Source: Anaerolineales bacterium
GTDB taxonomy: Bacteria; Chloroflexota; Anaerolineae; Anaerolineales; Villigracilaceae
DNA length: 64,000 nt
Assembly (NCBI GenBank): GCA_030834895.1
Contig: JAUQXA010000053.1
Span: forward strand, 19,494 to 83,493
Reading direction: 5' to 3'
Shown here: positions 54,537-62,496 of the stretch, piece by piece
How the letters are laid out: each line of letters opens with the position of its first letter
Position numbering within the stretch: the stretch's first letter is position 1
Notes under the pieces: generated by a model
Database searches by the model: none
Told to the model about the DNA's origin: nothing
The model's input: only the letters and a program-made list of their open reading frames with translations
Position numbers and translations under genes: made by a program

Positions 54537-54565
54537 TTGACAAACGATAAATTGCGTGTTACAGT
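54537..54565 (+). promoter_or_regulatory. Sigma-70-type promoter for DUF2975/XRE genes
   Basis: -35 TTGACA (54,537-54,542), 17-bp spacer, -10 TACAGT (54,560-54,565), 38 bp before the DUF2975 start. AACGATAA direct repeats at 54,522-54,529 and 54,543-54,550, 21 bp apart, straddle the -35 box. The palindrome ATTTCATATGAAAT lies 21 bp upstream of the -35. Both are candidate sites for the adjacent XRE regulator. Confidence 0.6.
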
Positions 54566-54602
54566 TTGCCTACCTACTACTAGACTAAGAGAGGCACTGC
54601 TC

Positions 54603-55079
54603 ATGAAAAAAGGATCAACGCTATTCTTGAAGCTTGTCATTTGTTTTGTTGCAATCGGAGCCTTTATATGGCTGATTTGGTTTCCTCAACTTGAAGGAAG
54701 AGCTGCTAATCTAGATCTTATCAGCATTTATATAGATCCGCTGATTATCTATACTTACATAGGTTCAACCCCATTTTTTGTTGCGTTGTATCAGGCATTC
54801 AAGCTGTTAGGTCATATTGAATGCAATAAAATATTCTCTCAACCATCAGTGAACGCTGTGAAGAACATAAAAAACTGTGCACTCATATTCAGCAGCTTCA
54901 TTGTGCTAGGAATCCTATACATAAGGTTATTTGTTCGAGGTGACGACTCGGCGGGTGTTACTGCCTTGGGCATTTTTACCACTTTTGCTTCTCTCGTAAT
55001 TGCAACCGCGGCTGCTATTTTTCAAAGACTTCTGCAAAATGCCGTAGACATAAAATCAGAAAACGATTTAACGGTGTAA
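54603..55079 (+). CDS. DUF2975 membrane protein
   Basis: 158 residues, four membrane helices (about 8-28, 45-68, 95-118, 125-148), as in the DUF2975 family (Bacillus YoaS). The start at 54,603 (MKKGSTLFLK) follows AAGAGAGG; the longer frame from 54,537 begins inside the promoter. A small XRE-type regulator starts 9 bp after the stop. DUF2975/YozG-like pairs are a recurrent bacterial module of unknown role, and the pair is probably autoregulated. Confidence 0.78.
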   Translation: MKKGSTLFLKLVICFVAIGAFIWLIWFPQLEGRAANLDLISIYIDPLIIYTYIGSTPFFVALYQAFKLLGHIECNKIFSQPSVNAVKNIKNCALIFSSFIVLGILYIRLFVRGDDSAGVTALGIFTTFASLVIATAAAIFQRLLQNAVDIKSENDLTV

Positions 55080-55088
55080 GGTGCAATT

Positions 55089-55295
55089 ATGGCAATCATC
55101 ATAAATATCGATGTAATGTTGGCAAAGAGAAAAATGAGTGTTACTGAACTTACAGAGAAAGTTGGTATTACCATGGCAAATCTTTCCATATTGAAAAATG
55201 GAAAGGCAAAGGCTGTCCGTTTTTCAACGCTGGAGGCAATCTGTAAAGCATTAGATTGTCAGCCAGGCGATATACTAGAATACAAAAGTGAGTAG
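55089..55295 (+). CDS. Small XRE/YozG-like helix-turn-helix protein
   Basis: 68 residues, a single Cro/C1-type helix-turn-helix: MLAKRKMSVTELTEKVGITM then NLSILKNGKAKAVRFSTLEA and ICKALDCQPGDILEY, the standard HTH_26 pattern. It is immediately downstream of the DUF2975 gene and surely in its operon. It likely binds the repeats or palindrome near the shared promoter (inference). It is the last + strand gene before the cassette array. Confidence 0.88.
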   Translation: MAIIINIDVMLAKRKMSVTELTEKVGITMANLSILKNGKAKAVRFSTLEAICKALDCQPGDILEYKSE

Positions 55296-55375
55296 CTTTC
55301 TGACTTCAAAATAGAGAGGGCGTCCGTAGTGATGGCAATGTTGAATCATTGATCAACTTTCATTCTCCTTCCTAC

Positions 55376-55500
55376 GCCCAACGGCTCGCGTTAGCGGCGG
55401 CGGGCGTGGACAAGGTTTGAGATGTAGAAAAAGCCCGAAGCCAGAAAAATGCTTGTAAATCGCGCAGACTCCCACACGTCGGGTGCACGCTGTGTTAGCC
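55376..55500 (-). repeat. attC site A (distal end of array)
   Basis: 125 bp. On the - strand R'' is GGCTAAC and R' is GTTGGGC. The right half matches site J (CACACGTCGGGTGCACGC and AAAAGCCCGAAGCCAGAAAAA). The left arm (GCGTTAGCGGCGGCGGGCG) pairs less well, so the site looks partly degraded or hybrid. The TAA of R'' is the stop codon of the cassette 1 gene. Confidence 0.8.
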
Positions 55501-56073
55501 CGCACATGGTAGAAGGGGATCGATTTTCTTGAAAGGCACTGTCGGTTCTTCCAGTAAATCGATTCTTAAGATTATCCTACCACGAGCTGACGGATCGGCT
55601 GACTGATAGTAAAAGACCCTGGCAAATGTGCCTTCCGTTAACACGCCGCCGTATACTATTGTTTTGTTGTATCCCAGGGTGTCGTGATAACAACTGAGTT
55701 CAAACTCAACCTTGTTAATTTCAATAATATCACCGCTGTCGTGCCCACCTTCTGGCTCCAGATGGATTACATGCACAACGCCCTCAACAATCTCATACTG
55801 TCGGTTATCATAAATGGTCTTTAATTCTGTGTACCCTTCAATATAATCATTGTGCAGATAGCCCTTCAAAAAGTGACTGCCAAAGATAGCCAAGAACACT
55901 ACTGCACCTAATATGTATTTCCGATCAGTGTGATTTTCCTTACGGAGCAATATGATGGCAATAAAAGCCACTAGCAAGACACACAAGATGGCTGCCAGAC
56001 TATAAGAGTAGATGTTGCCATACGAGTCTGCAAGCAACTTTTGAGCTTTGTCTGAAAAATCGAATACTGTCAT
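55495..56073 (-). CDS. Cassette 1: membrane protein, unknown function
   Basis: 192 residues. Two membrane helices near the N terminus (about 22-42 and 50-68), then a beta-rich soluble domain (about 75-190). The gene starts with MTVFDFSDKAQKLLADS and a weak ribosome site. Its stop codon TAA (55,495-55,497) is supplied by the R'' box of attC site A, a feature seen in many cassettes. The family is not recognised. The 5' end of the cassette is the R' of site B, whose GTTAGCCCGC exactly complements this cassette's R'' end. Confidence 0.75.
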   Translation of the reverse strand: MTVFDFSDKAQKLLADSYGNIYSYSLAAILCVLLVAFIAIILLRKENHTDRKYILGAVVFLAIFGSHFLKGYLHNDYIEGYTELKTIYDNRQYEIVEGVVHVIHLEPEGGHDSGDIIEINKVEFELSCYHDTLGYNKTIVYGGVLTEGTFARVFYYQSADPSARGRIILRIDLLEEPTVPFKKIDPLLPCAG

Positions 56074-56109
56074 AACCTACTTCACCCTACGGTAATCTTC
56101 ATGATCGCG

Positions 56110-56239
56110 GGCTAACGGTTTGCGTTACCCGCGGGTGGGCGGGACGAGAAAACGCCATTTTGCCGGAACCAACTTCAAGCCACACAACCTGCCTGAAAAC
56201 GCGGCGACTCCCACCCGTCGGGTGCACGCTGTGTTAGCC
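56110..56239 (-). repeat. attC site B
   Basis: 130 bp. R'' GGCTAAC, R' GTTAGCC on the - strand. Central part of the common type (ACGCCATTTTGCCGGAACCA). Arms pair as TTACCCGCGGGTGGG against CCCACCCGTCGGGTGCA, with two extra bases in the gene-proximal arm. Confidence 0.88.
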
Positions 56240-56267
56240 CGTGTTTGACCATAAGACCACTTTAGGT

Positions 56268-57080
56268 TTAACAACAATCCCAATTATAAAGAACTCTTGA
56301 AAAGTTTTTGTTCCCTAAATCCTGTTCCGAAATAAAGAAGTTTGCTACGCCACAGTCGCCCCACATAATTCTTGCTTCATCATCGGTATCCATTTGAAAA
56401 AGCAATCTATATTCTTCACCTTTGTAGGTTTCAAACTCTCTAGGATCGTTTTGCGTGAAATACGGATACCCGCCTACTTTATGACCTTCAGAACGGAAAA
56501 GTTTCCCGTATGCTTCATAAATCTTTTGGTAATCTTTATAAAGTTCGTATTTGAACTTGGGATCTAAATTTAGAATTGTTGGTTCAAATTGATAATCACC
56601 TATTGGCAAAGGGGCATGTTTGAGGCTGAACGCAAGAGAAGATTGTTTTTCTATTGGTAACAAATCGGGTTTGGGTAAAAAATCAAACTCTGTTACCAAA
56701 GAACCTTCATTTTCTGTAACTTCGGGAAAATATAGAACTTTGAAGTCATCCTGCTTGGCTGGATTTTCAAAACATGCGCCGTAAACATCACTCCTGCCAG
56801 AAATATAGAATTGCAAGATGCCTTTTTCTGGAAAAGATTCTAATTTTGGAGTTTCGCCAAAATTTATTTGTGCGAGCAGAAACATCTCTTGACCTTTAGA
56901 GTCTGCTGGATATTGGAGATCTTTTGGGAAATATGGGAGCCCACCAAACTTACTTTGCCAAAGCCGAAGATTGTTTTCCACCTTTGCTTTTATTTCGATA
57001 AATGGCTTAATTGTGGCTTCAATTCTTTCTTTGTAAATCAGCAACTCATTCGGCAATTCAATTTCTAACTTTGAATTCAT
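56268..57080 (-). CDS. Cassette 2: DUF1963 (YwqG-like) protein
   Basis: 270 residues, soluble. DUF1963 signature pieces: LWQSKFGGLPYFPKDLQYP near 45, FLLAQINFGETPKLESFPEKGILQFYIS near 70-97, and the C-terminal HKVGGYPYFTQNDPRE and LLFQMDTDDEARIMWGDCGVANFFISEQDL. Family function is unsettled; members are frequent near polymorphic toxins and in cassettes, so an immunity-like role is possible. The start follows GGAGGGTTTCTC. Its stop lies 28 bp before R'' of site B. The cassette 5' end comes from site C. Confidence 0.85.
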   Translation of the reverse strand: MNSKLEIELPNELLIYKERIEATIKPFIEIKAKVENNLRLWQSKFGGLPYFPKDLQYPADSKGQEMFLLAQINFGETPKLESFPEKGILQFYISGRSDVYGACFENPAKQDDFKVLYFPEVTENEGSLVTEFDFLPKPDLLPIEKQSSLAFSLKHAPLPIGDYQFEPTILNLDPKFKYELYKDYQKIYEAYGKLFRSEGHKVGGYPYFTQNDPREFETYKGEEYRLLFQMDTDDEARIMWGDCGVANFFISEQDLGNKNFSRVLYNWDCC

Positions 57081-57116
57081 GAGAAACCCTCCAGAACAAC
57101 TTTGATAAAAAGAACA

Positions 57117-57246
57117 GGCTAACGGCGTGCGTTACTTGCTGGCGGGAGGGATGAGGTAATACCATTGTAACGGAACTGGCTTGAACCGAAGAAAATGCCT
57201 GAAAACGCGGCGCGTACCCGCCAGTCAAGTGCACGCTGTGTTAGGT
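57117..57246 (-). repeat. attC site C (covarying arms)
   Basis: 130 bp. R'' ACCTAAC, R' GTTAGCC on the - strand. Both arms differ from the common type yet still pair: CTTG-CTGGCGGG in one arm and CCCGCCAGTCAAG in the other, keeping the single extra base. The central part is diverged (ATACCATTGTAACGGAACTG). Confidence 0.85.
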
Positions 57247-57990
57247 GCGATTTGTTTTGCCACGATTTTGCCTTTGAAAATCTCTAACGTATTCAGTATT
57301 TAGAAACAAGACTACCACCATGACTGAGGTGAGAACACCAATGATGTTGAAAATGGTCAGTGGAGCAAATATGGAAAGAAACTTTATATCAGGCACCTTT
57401 CTGGATAGTGCGAGGATTGACAGATTGAAAACGGCTGCTGGAATGCAAATGGCAGTGTAGATTCCAAAAATTCTCCACCATTGACCTTGAATTAGTTTTT
57501 TGCTGTACTCGAAAGCTGTTTTTGTTCGCGTGCCTCGAAGGGCAGCAATTATGATTGCGAAAGAGTAATAATTTGACCAGATAATCCCTGGCACGACTAG
57601 CAACAAAGTTAACCCCAATGTGATGAGACCTAGGAACAGGCTTGTCCAAAAAACATCCCAAAACCGTGAAAAACTGAATCTGAAAACGTTACCCAGGGAC
57701 ACTACTTGTCCTTGAAGCAACCCTTCCACAATATAGGGAACACCAATGAGTACGATGAAAGTGAGAAATACCTCAATCCATCTTATCCCTAACACAGTTA
57801 ATGAAAAAGTCGTCTCGCCATATTTTTCTGCTGTGACGGTACCAGCTAATAACGTGCGGACTAAGTTTAGTGAGATGTGAGTGCAAAGAAGGAACAGTAA
57901 AAGAGAGACTATATTTAGTCGTATCAGACGAAATCCTTCCCTCAGAATTTCGCCCAAGTTCATTTGTCTCTGCCACAATTTTTTATCCAT
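57241..57990 (-). CDS. Cassette 3: multi-helix membrane protein, unknown function
   Basis: 249 residues from MDKKLWQRQMNLGEI (ATG at 57,990 after TAGGGAC); the open frame continues into the attC site, which is not real coding. Six or so membrane helices with a short N-terminal amphipathic segment. It resembles DUF975/glycerophosphoryl-diesterase-type membrane-domain proteins (LREGFRLIRLNIVSLLLF, IPAAVFNLSILALS) but I am not certain. Its stop TAA is the R'' box of site C. The 5' end derives from site D. Confidence 0.78.
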   Translation of the reverse strand: MDKKLWQRQMNLGEILREGFRLIRLNIVSLLLFLLCTHISLNLVRTLLAGTVTAEKYGETTFSLTVLGIRWIEVFLTFIVLIGVPYIVEGLLQGQVVSLGNVFRFSFSRFWDVFWTSLFLGLITLGLTLLLVVPGIIWSNYYSFAIIIAALRGTRTKTAFEYSKKLIQGQWWRIFGIYTAICIPAAVFNLSILALSRKVPDIKFLSIFAPLTIFNIIGVLTSVMVVVLFLNTEYVRDFQRQNRGKTNRT

Positions 57991-58022
57991 AGTCCCTACA
58001 CAATGTTGTTCTTTGACGAAGC

Positions 58023-58152
58023 ACCTAACGGCTTGCGTTACCCGCGCTGGGGCGGGCGGCGGACCGCCGTCCGAATGAGAAAAAAGCTGAGGTAAGGAAA
58101 ATGCCTGAAAAACGCGCAGACTCCCCAGCGTCGGGTGCACGCTTTGTTAGCC
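58023..58152 (-). repeat. attC site D (covarying arms)
   Basis: 130 bp. R'' GGCTAAC, R' GTTAGGT on the - strand. Arms CCCG-CGCTGGGG and CCCCAGCGTCGGG pair with the same single extra base as in other sites; sequence differs from the common type in both arms together. The central part is diverged (GGACCGCCGTCCGAATGAG). Confidence 0.85.
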
Positions 58153-58169
58153 CGCCAACGGAATTTAGC

Positions 58170-59114
58170 TTACCTTGTCTCACAATCAAATATCGTAACA
58201 ACTTCTCCGTATTTATCAGTAAGTAGACGTAATTCGAGGCTGTCTGCATAACCGCTGTAAAAAGAGCTATCATCAGATTTGCAGTCAGAATAGGACTGGA
58301 ACCAAATTCGCTCTTTATAGACGTTACCCCTAGCGTGCATTTCCATGATATACGGAAACAATAAATAAAATTGTGAGTATGATTTAGCAGGTAAGACGAA
58401 AGATGTGTTAAATCTTAAGGTTAGTGAGCTTAGGTCGCAGCTATCTCTTCGTTCTCCAACCACAGTGTACTGAAATTCTTCATCATTCAACTCGGTAACC
58501 GCACCTGTGAAGGCTACTGTATCTCCATTCACATGGGTAATAATGAAGATATCCGAAAACATATAAGTTGGTGGTTCTGTACCTGGATAACACGCAATTA
58601 ACTTATCCATTGAAGAGAACGTAATACCCTCGACAAGTACATCTTGCTCAAAGGGGTTTTCTACAGTCACCTCTAAACGATAATAGTTGTCGGATTCGCT
58701 CATAAGAACTTGAGAAATCCCTAAGATTGGTGCAATTGTAGGAGGCGGTGTGGCAGATCCAATAAGGGCTACAGTAACGAATGAGCGACTTGGCTCCAAG
58801 GCAACTACAAAATATACTATTGAAAGGATTGTTACCATACCTGAAAAGGCTACTATCCGGTATTTCTCAAAACGATATAGGCCTTTTCCGCCTTCTATTA
58901 ATGGTGGGGTTTTGGCGAAAGTGACATATGTAAATAATAAAAACAAAGAAATAATGGCAAGCGTGGCTATGATTACAATACTCAAGTAGTAGTTGGCGCG
59001 GAATGCAATTACAAAACTAATCACAATAGTAACTAATCCAACTGTTGCTTTGATCCAGTCGGGGAGTTCCTTTATCCAATTAATCCACTGCGGTGGATTG
59101 GGATTGCTTTTCAT
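58170..59114 (-). CDS. Cassette 4: membrane-anchored protein, unknown function
   Basis: 314 residues from MKSNPNPPQWINW (ATG at 59,114, GTAGGAGTGAC upstream). Three membrane helices in the first 120 residues (about 23-40, 44-64, 80-102), followed by an about 200-residue extracytoplasmic beta-rich domain containing Cys residues (LIACYPGTE, RRDSCDLSS, SDCKSDDSS). The family is not recognised. Its stop is 18 bp before R'' of site D. Confidence 0.75.
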   Translation of the reverse strand: MKSNPNPPQWINWIKELPDWIKATVGLVTIVISFVIAFRANYYLSIVIIATLAIISLFLLFTYVTFAKTPPLIEGGKGLYRFEKYRIVAFSGMVTILSIVYFVVALEPSRSFVTVALIGSATPPPTIAPILGISQVLMSESDNYYRLEVTVENPFEQDVLVEGITFSSMDKLIACYPGTEPPTYMFSDIFIITHVNGDTVAFTGAVTELNDEEFQYTVVGERRDSCDLSSLTLRFNTSFVLPAKSYSQFYLLFPYIMEMHARGNVYKERIWFQSYSDCKSDDSSFYSGYADSLELRLLTDKYGEVVTIFDCETR

Positions 59115-59176
59115 GTCACTCCTACGGTTTGTTGAACGTGTTCTGTATGATCCCAAGAAATGCTAAATGCTGAGCG

Positions 59177-59306
59177 GGCTAACGGTGAGCGTTACCCGCG
59201 GGTGGGCGGGAGGAGGGGACGCCATTTTGCCGGAACCAGCCTCCAGCCCCGCGAACTGCTTGAAAACGCGGCGACTCCCACCCGTCGGGTGCACGCTGTG
59301 TTAGGT
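59177..59306 (-). repeat. attC site E
   Basis: 130 bp. R'' ACCTAAC, R' GTTAGCC on the - strand. Common-type arms and central region (ACGCCATTTTGCCGGAACCA), with a slightly different distal segment (GGAGGAGGGG). Confidence 0.88.
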
Positions 59307-59316
59307 GGCGTTTTAG

Positions 59317-60429
59317 CTAACTCATCTTTATCTTATTCCAATCAAGATCCTTTTGCAATTGCCTTAGTTTATCCAGTTGCTCGTTTATTGTATTTGGTTC
59401 TACCTGTTCAGGATCGTGGACAAGAATGTTTCTAAATTTCCTTAATTCATCTAGGCGGTAAGCCTGCAGGTTATCAAGAATCTCAGCCTTCAATAGTCGT
59501 TGAATAGATTCTCGAATTGATAAAGGTCGCGCTTCCTGTCCTCTTGCCCGATTCAAAAGAGCCTGTTCCAACTTAACCCACTCGGTAAGAAATGCACCGA
59601 TGTTACCTGGATGCAATTCTGTTCGTATGGAGGTTTCAATACTTTTGCATAATTCTTCGATCTGATCGTTTTTAGGATATAGCATAGACTTTGGAATCTT
59701 GCTTAATCCTCTACCCCAAAATTGACTTGTGTTTGGAATTGTAAATTTAGCTATAAGCCGACAATTGAAATCAAGCTCAGATTTTGAGTCGTAGTCGCTT
59801 GTAATATCAGATGTGCCTGCCAAATAACCTTCTTGGAAGTATGGTCTAAGCGCGTCTGGAGGGCAGATGCTTAATAAGCGAACGTTGACAATATCATGCT
59901 CTGAATTAATCGTGATTCGATTGGTAATGTAAGGTAATCCAAACACATAAACAAATACATTTTCACTCGAATCGCTTTCTTGAGCAAATGAGCAAGCGAC
60001 CCTAATTGAGTGAGTGAAGTCTAGTAATGGTGTATGGCATACACCATAATGTTGCAGAATGCTCCACTGGATATAACGCTTCCTACTTACGTCACTGTAA
60101 CCATCAACCTTTTTATTCGAAAATAAATCTTTTAATTGCCGTGCGGCTTGGTCAAGCACTTCAAACCGATAGGCTACTTCCTGTTGTTGTAAGTTGTCAT
60201 CTCTGTAGATGCTCGGATAAAACGTCGATACTCCTGCCTTGTTGAGAAAGTCTTGTGTCTGACCGCGAAAGAATAATAGCTGATCTTTATTCAGATACGA
60301 AAGATAAGCTACCTGTTCCATAAGTTGTCTGTAAGTCTTAATTGGGAATGGTGTGGCTTTCCCCACAGATTTTGAACCAATGTGACGAGCTATTTGTTTG
60401 GTGACGGTAGGTTGTTCGATTTTTCGCAT
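59317..60429 (-). CDS. Cassette 5: FRG-domain protein
   Basis: 370 residues, soluble. FRG domain (about 30-240), named for its Phe-Arg-Gly motif, seen as LLFFRGQTQDFLNKAG near residue 52; further family segments are SILQHYGVCHTPLLDFTHSIRVACSFA. The C-terminal part (about 255-370) is helical with an EWVKLEQALLNRARG segment and resembles a HEPN-like helical bundle, but this is tentative. FRG proteins are enriched in phage-defence neighbourhoods, where they may act as nucleases or enzymes on nucleotides. The start has AGAAG upstream. It is the largest cassette gene. Confidence 0.85.
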   Translation of the reverse strand: MRKIEQPTVTKQIARHIGSKSVGKATPFPIKTYRQLMEQVAYLSYLNKDQLLFFRGQTQDFLNKAGVSTFYPSIYRDDNLQQQEVAYRFEVLDQAARQLKDLFSNKKVDGYSDVSRKRYIQWSILQHYGVCHTPLLDFTHSIRVACSFAQESDSSENVFVYVFGLPYITNRITINSEHDIVNVRLLSICPPDALRPYFQEGYLAGTSDITSDYDSKSELDFNCRLIAKFTIPNTSQFWGRGLSKIPKSMLYPKNDQIEELCKSIETSIRTELHPGNIGAFLTEWVKLEQALLNRARGQEARPLSIRESIQRLLKAEILDNLQAYRLDELRKFRNILVHDPEQVEPNTINEQLDKLRQLQKDLDWNKIKMS

Positions 60430-60466
60430 AATTTCTTCTGTGTTATCTCAATGTGACAAATCAGCC

Positions 60467-60596
60467 ACCTAACGGTGAGCGTTACCCGCGGGTGGGCGGG
60501 ACGAGACAACGCCACTTTGACGGAACCAACTTCAAGCCACGCAAACTGCCTGAAAACGCGGCGACTCCCACCCGTCGGGTGCACGCTGTGTTGGGT
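60467..60596 (-). repeat. attC site F
   Basis: 130 bp. R'' ACCCAAC, R' GTTAGGT on the - strand. Common-type arms and central region (ACGCCACTTTGACGGAACCA). Confidence 0.88.
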
Positions 60597-60659
60597 GGTG
60601 TTGTTTTTGAGAATCTTGTCTCGGACATAAATATTGAAAACAACTTTTGATAGTTCTTA

Positions 60660-61115
60660 TCAGGAATACTTTCTCAATAATTCTCTTTGTTCCTTCGACT
60701 CTGGTTCACCTGTAAGGACTGCTTCAATGAATTCGTCAGGCGGTCTATATTGATGTTGGGCTACATAATGATGAATAAGCGCCGGGGCCGCGTAGACTGC
60801 CAACTTACCCCGCACCCGTATTTCGCCATCTCCAATACTTGCCCAGTGAGCCTTTTTGCCATCCTTATCCTTTTGTTCTTCAAACCATTGTTCAGAGGAT
60901 AGATCACAAAATTCGCAGATATGAAATCCGCGCGCAATAAGAACAATGAATTCATCCGAACAAAACTTCAGCAATTTGTCTTTGAACTCTTGTGAGGTGT
61001 CACCTTTTTCAAAGGGCATTTGACTGCTCAACCAGCCGACATTCAAAGGCTTTGGAGCGAGCGGTTCATCTCTGGCTAGATATCCATAGGGAGTCAAATC
61101 TTTGAAGTATGTCAC
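60660..61115 (-). CDS. Cassette 6: small soluble protein, unknown function
   Basis: 151 residues from GTG at 61,115 (MTYFKDLTPYGYL), chosen because AAGGAG lies just upstream; the frame is open into the attC site but that part is not coding. Compact domain with GFHICEFCDL, WASIGDGEIRV, AAPALIHHYVAQHQYRPPDEFIEAVL. The last part (HHYV.H.Y.PP..F..A) recurs in small cassette-borne proteins as I recall it; the family name is not certain. Its stop lies 64 bp before R'' of site F. Confidence 0.7.
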   Translation of the reverse strand: MTYFKDLTPYGYLARDEPLAPKPLNVGWLSSQMPFEKGDTSQEFKDKLLKFCSDEFIVLIARGFHICEFCDLSSEQWFEEQKDKDGKKAHWASIGDGEIRVRGKLAVYAAPALIHHYVAQHQYRPPDEFIEAVLTGEPESKEQRELLRKYS

Positions 61116-61170
61116 AGAGCTGATCTCCTTGATCGTTACATGGTGCGATTTAAGCTTTCTTTGACCAATC

Positions 61171-61300
61171 ACCCAACGGCTTGCGTTAGCTGCGGTGGGT
61201 GGGAGGGTGGATTTGCCCTCGAAACGGGAAAAACTCAAAGCCAGCCAAATGCTCAAAAAACGCGGTGCGTACCCACCGTCAGCTGCACGCTGTGTTGGCT
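61171..61300 (-). repeat. attC site G (covarying arms)
   Basis: 130 bp. R'' AGCCAAC, R' GTTGGGT on the - strand. Arms AGCTG-CGGTGGGT and ACCCACCGTCAGCT pair with the same extra base; the sequence changed in both arms relative to the common type. The central part is clearly different (GATTTGCCCTCGAAACGGG). Confidence 0.85.
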
Positions 61301-61305
61301 TGCCT

Positions 61306-62262
61306 TCATGGTGTAGATGTTATTATGGGTGTCATTGTGGGTGTTGGCGGGAAAGTAATTTTATTCGAATCCAAAAAACTTGAAGTCTTAATTTCATCTG
61401 GATAAATGATTCCAACAATTAATGCCTTATCAATTTGAATTGGGAGAAGTGACGAATTGACTGCGGAATTGAATTGGTTTCCAACAAGCACATACAAAGA
61501 ATCGCTATTTTGCTCAATTAGATAAACAGAAGCAGAAGGATTTTGTAATGAGATGGGCAAGAGATTCTGCGCAGTTTCTATTTTGTTCTTATCTACTACT
61601 AAAGTTACTGGGATTGGTAATCCGCCGCCCACTGATGGCGGCAAAAAGAAATAGAACTGTGCCCCATAAATAAGAGTCAATATCAAAATAATGATGATTG
61701 TAAACGCTGAATTTGGGAACGGCATTTCGTGAGGAAGGTTTTCCCAACTTTTATTTTTGTACAAGCGTATTTGAAAATAGAACGCAACAATTGCTATGTC
61801 GAGCCACAATGCCACTGGAATCTCAGATGGCAAACTGCCAAAAAAAGAAGCTGGATTTCGATTTAGCGCAACCAAAAGCAGCGAGTTAAAAATAGCTGTG
61901 GACAGACCATGTACAGCACCAAGCCAGAAAATAAACTCGAATGTTTTTTGCAGTACGGACTTATCATGAATAGCATCTATCCTGCGAGAGAGCATAGATG
62001 CCCCAAGGAAAGCTAAGAGGCAAAGCAATAAAAACACTGCACCAGAATATATATATCGTGAATTGAGAATTTCAAAGTTATATATCTTGTATTTTGTTGC
62101 AAGGTAAGTGTTTACCACAATAAAGCCGAAAACATATGAAAGCGCAGAAAGCGCAATTAAAACATTGCCTACACCAGTTACTCTGCTTATGTAGGTGGTC
62201 ATTTGCTGTGGTTGAGAATCTTTTCCCGCTTCGACTTTCACGGCTCTATGTTTGTTCGACAT
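61306..62262 (-). CDS. Cassette 7: polytopic membrane protein, unknown function
   Basis: 318 residues from MSNKHRAVKVEAG (ATG at 62,262; weak A-rich ribosome site). Five to six membrane helices (first at about 40-60), then a soluble C-terminal domain (about 200-315) ending in TPTMTPIITSTP. The central half has high Leu/Ile/Phe content. Its stop codon lies 6 bp after the R'' end of site G. The family is not recognised. Confidence 0.72.
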   Translation of the reverse strand: MSNKHRAVKVEAGKDSQPQQMTTYISRVTGVGNVLIALSALSYVFGFIVVNTYLATKYKIYNFEILNSRYIYSGAVFLLLCLLAFLGASMLSRRIDAIHDKSVLQKTFEFIFWLGAVHGLSTAIFNSLLLVALNRNPASFFGSLPSEIPVALWLDIAIVAFYFQIRLYKNKSWENLPHEMPFPNSAFTIIIILILTLIYGAQFYFFLPPSVGGGLPIPVTLVVDKNKIETAQNLLPISLQNPSASVYLIEQNSDSLYVLVGNQFNSAVNSSLLPIQIDKALIVGIIYPDEIKTSSFLDSNKITFPPTPTMTPIITSTP

Positions 62263-62298
62263 TGTTTTTTTTTTCCAAATTCTATTTCGTAAAGGGCA

Positions 62299-62429
62299 AG
62301 CCAACGGTTTGCGTTACCCGCGGGTGGGCGGAGATGAGAGAACGCCGCTTTGGTGGAACCAGCTTCGAGCCATGCAAACTGCCTGAAAACGCGGCGACTC
62401 CCACCCGTCGGGTGCACGCTGTGTTAGCC
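62299..62429 (-). repeat. attC site H
   Basis: 131 bp. R'' GGCTAAC, R' GTTGGCT on the - strand. Common-type arms; central ACGCCGCTTTGGTGGAACCA differs slightly. Confidence 0.88.
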
Positions 62430-62496
62430 TGCTTTACATATTCAAAACACAATTTTTCGAGATAATTTCCATATGTTCTTTAATTTGGTAATTTCT

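Larger units (their letters stand above)
54194..54602. other. Gap carrying terminator, palindrome and promoter
   Basis: About 410 bp before the DUF2975/XRE pair. Contains a bidirectional terminator-like hairpin (54,354-54,396), a 14-bp palindrome ATTTCATATGAAAT (54,502-54,515), two AACGATAA direct repeats and a sigma-70-type promoter. Base composition turns AT-rich from about 54,480. No gene is seen. Confidence 0.55.

Noticed and set aside
57991..58140. N-terminal extension of the cassette 3 gene
   Set aside because: The frame is open into attC site D, but the ribosome site and hydrophobic start favour the ATG at 57,990. The same reasoning applies to cassette 6 (61,116-61,256).
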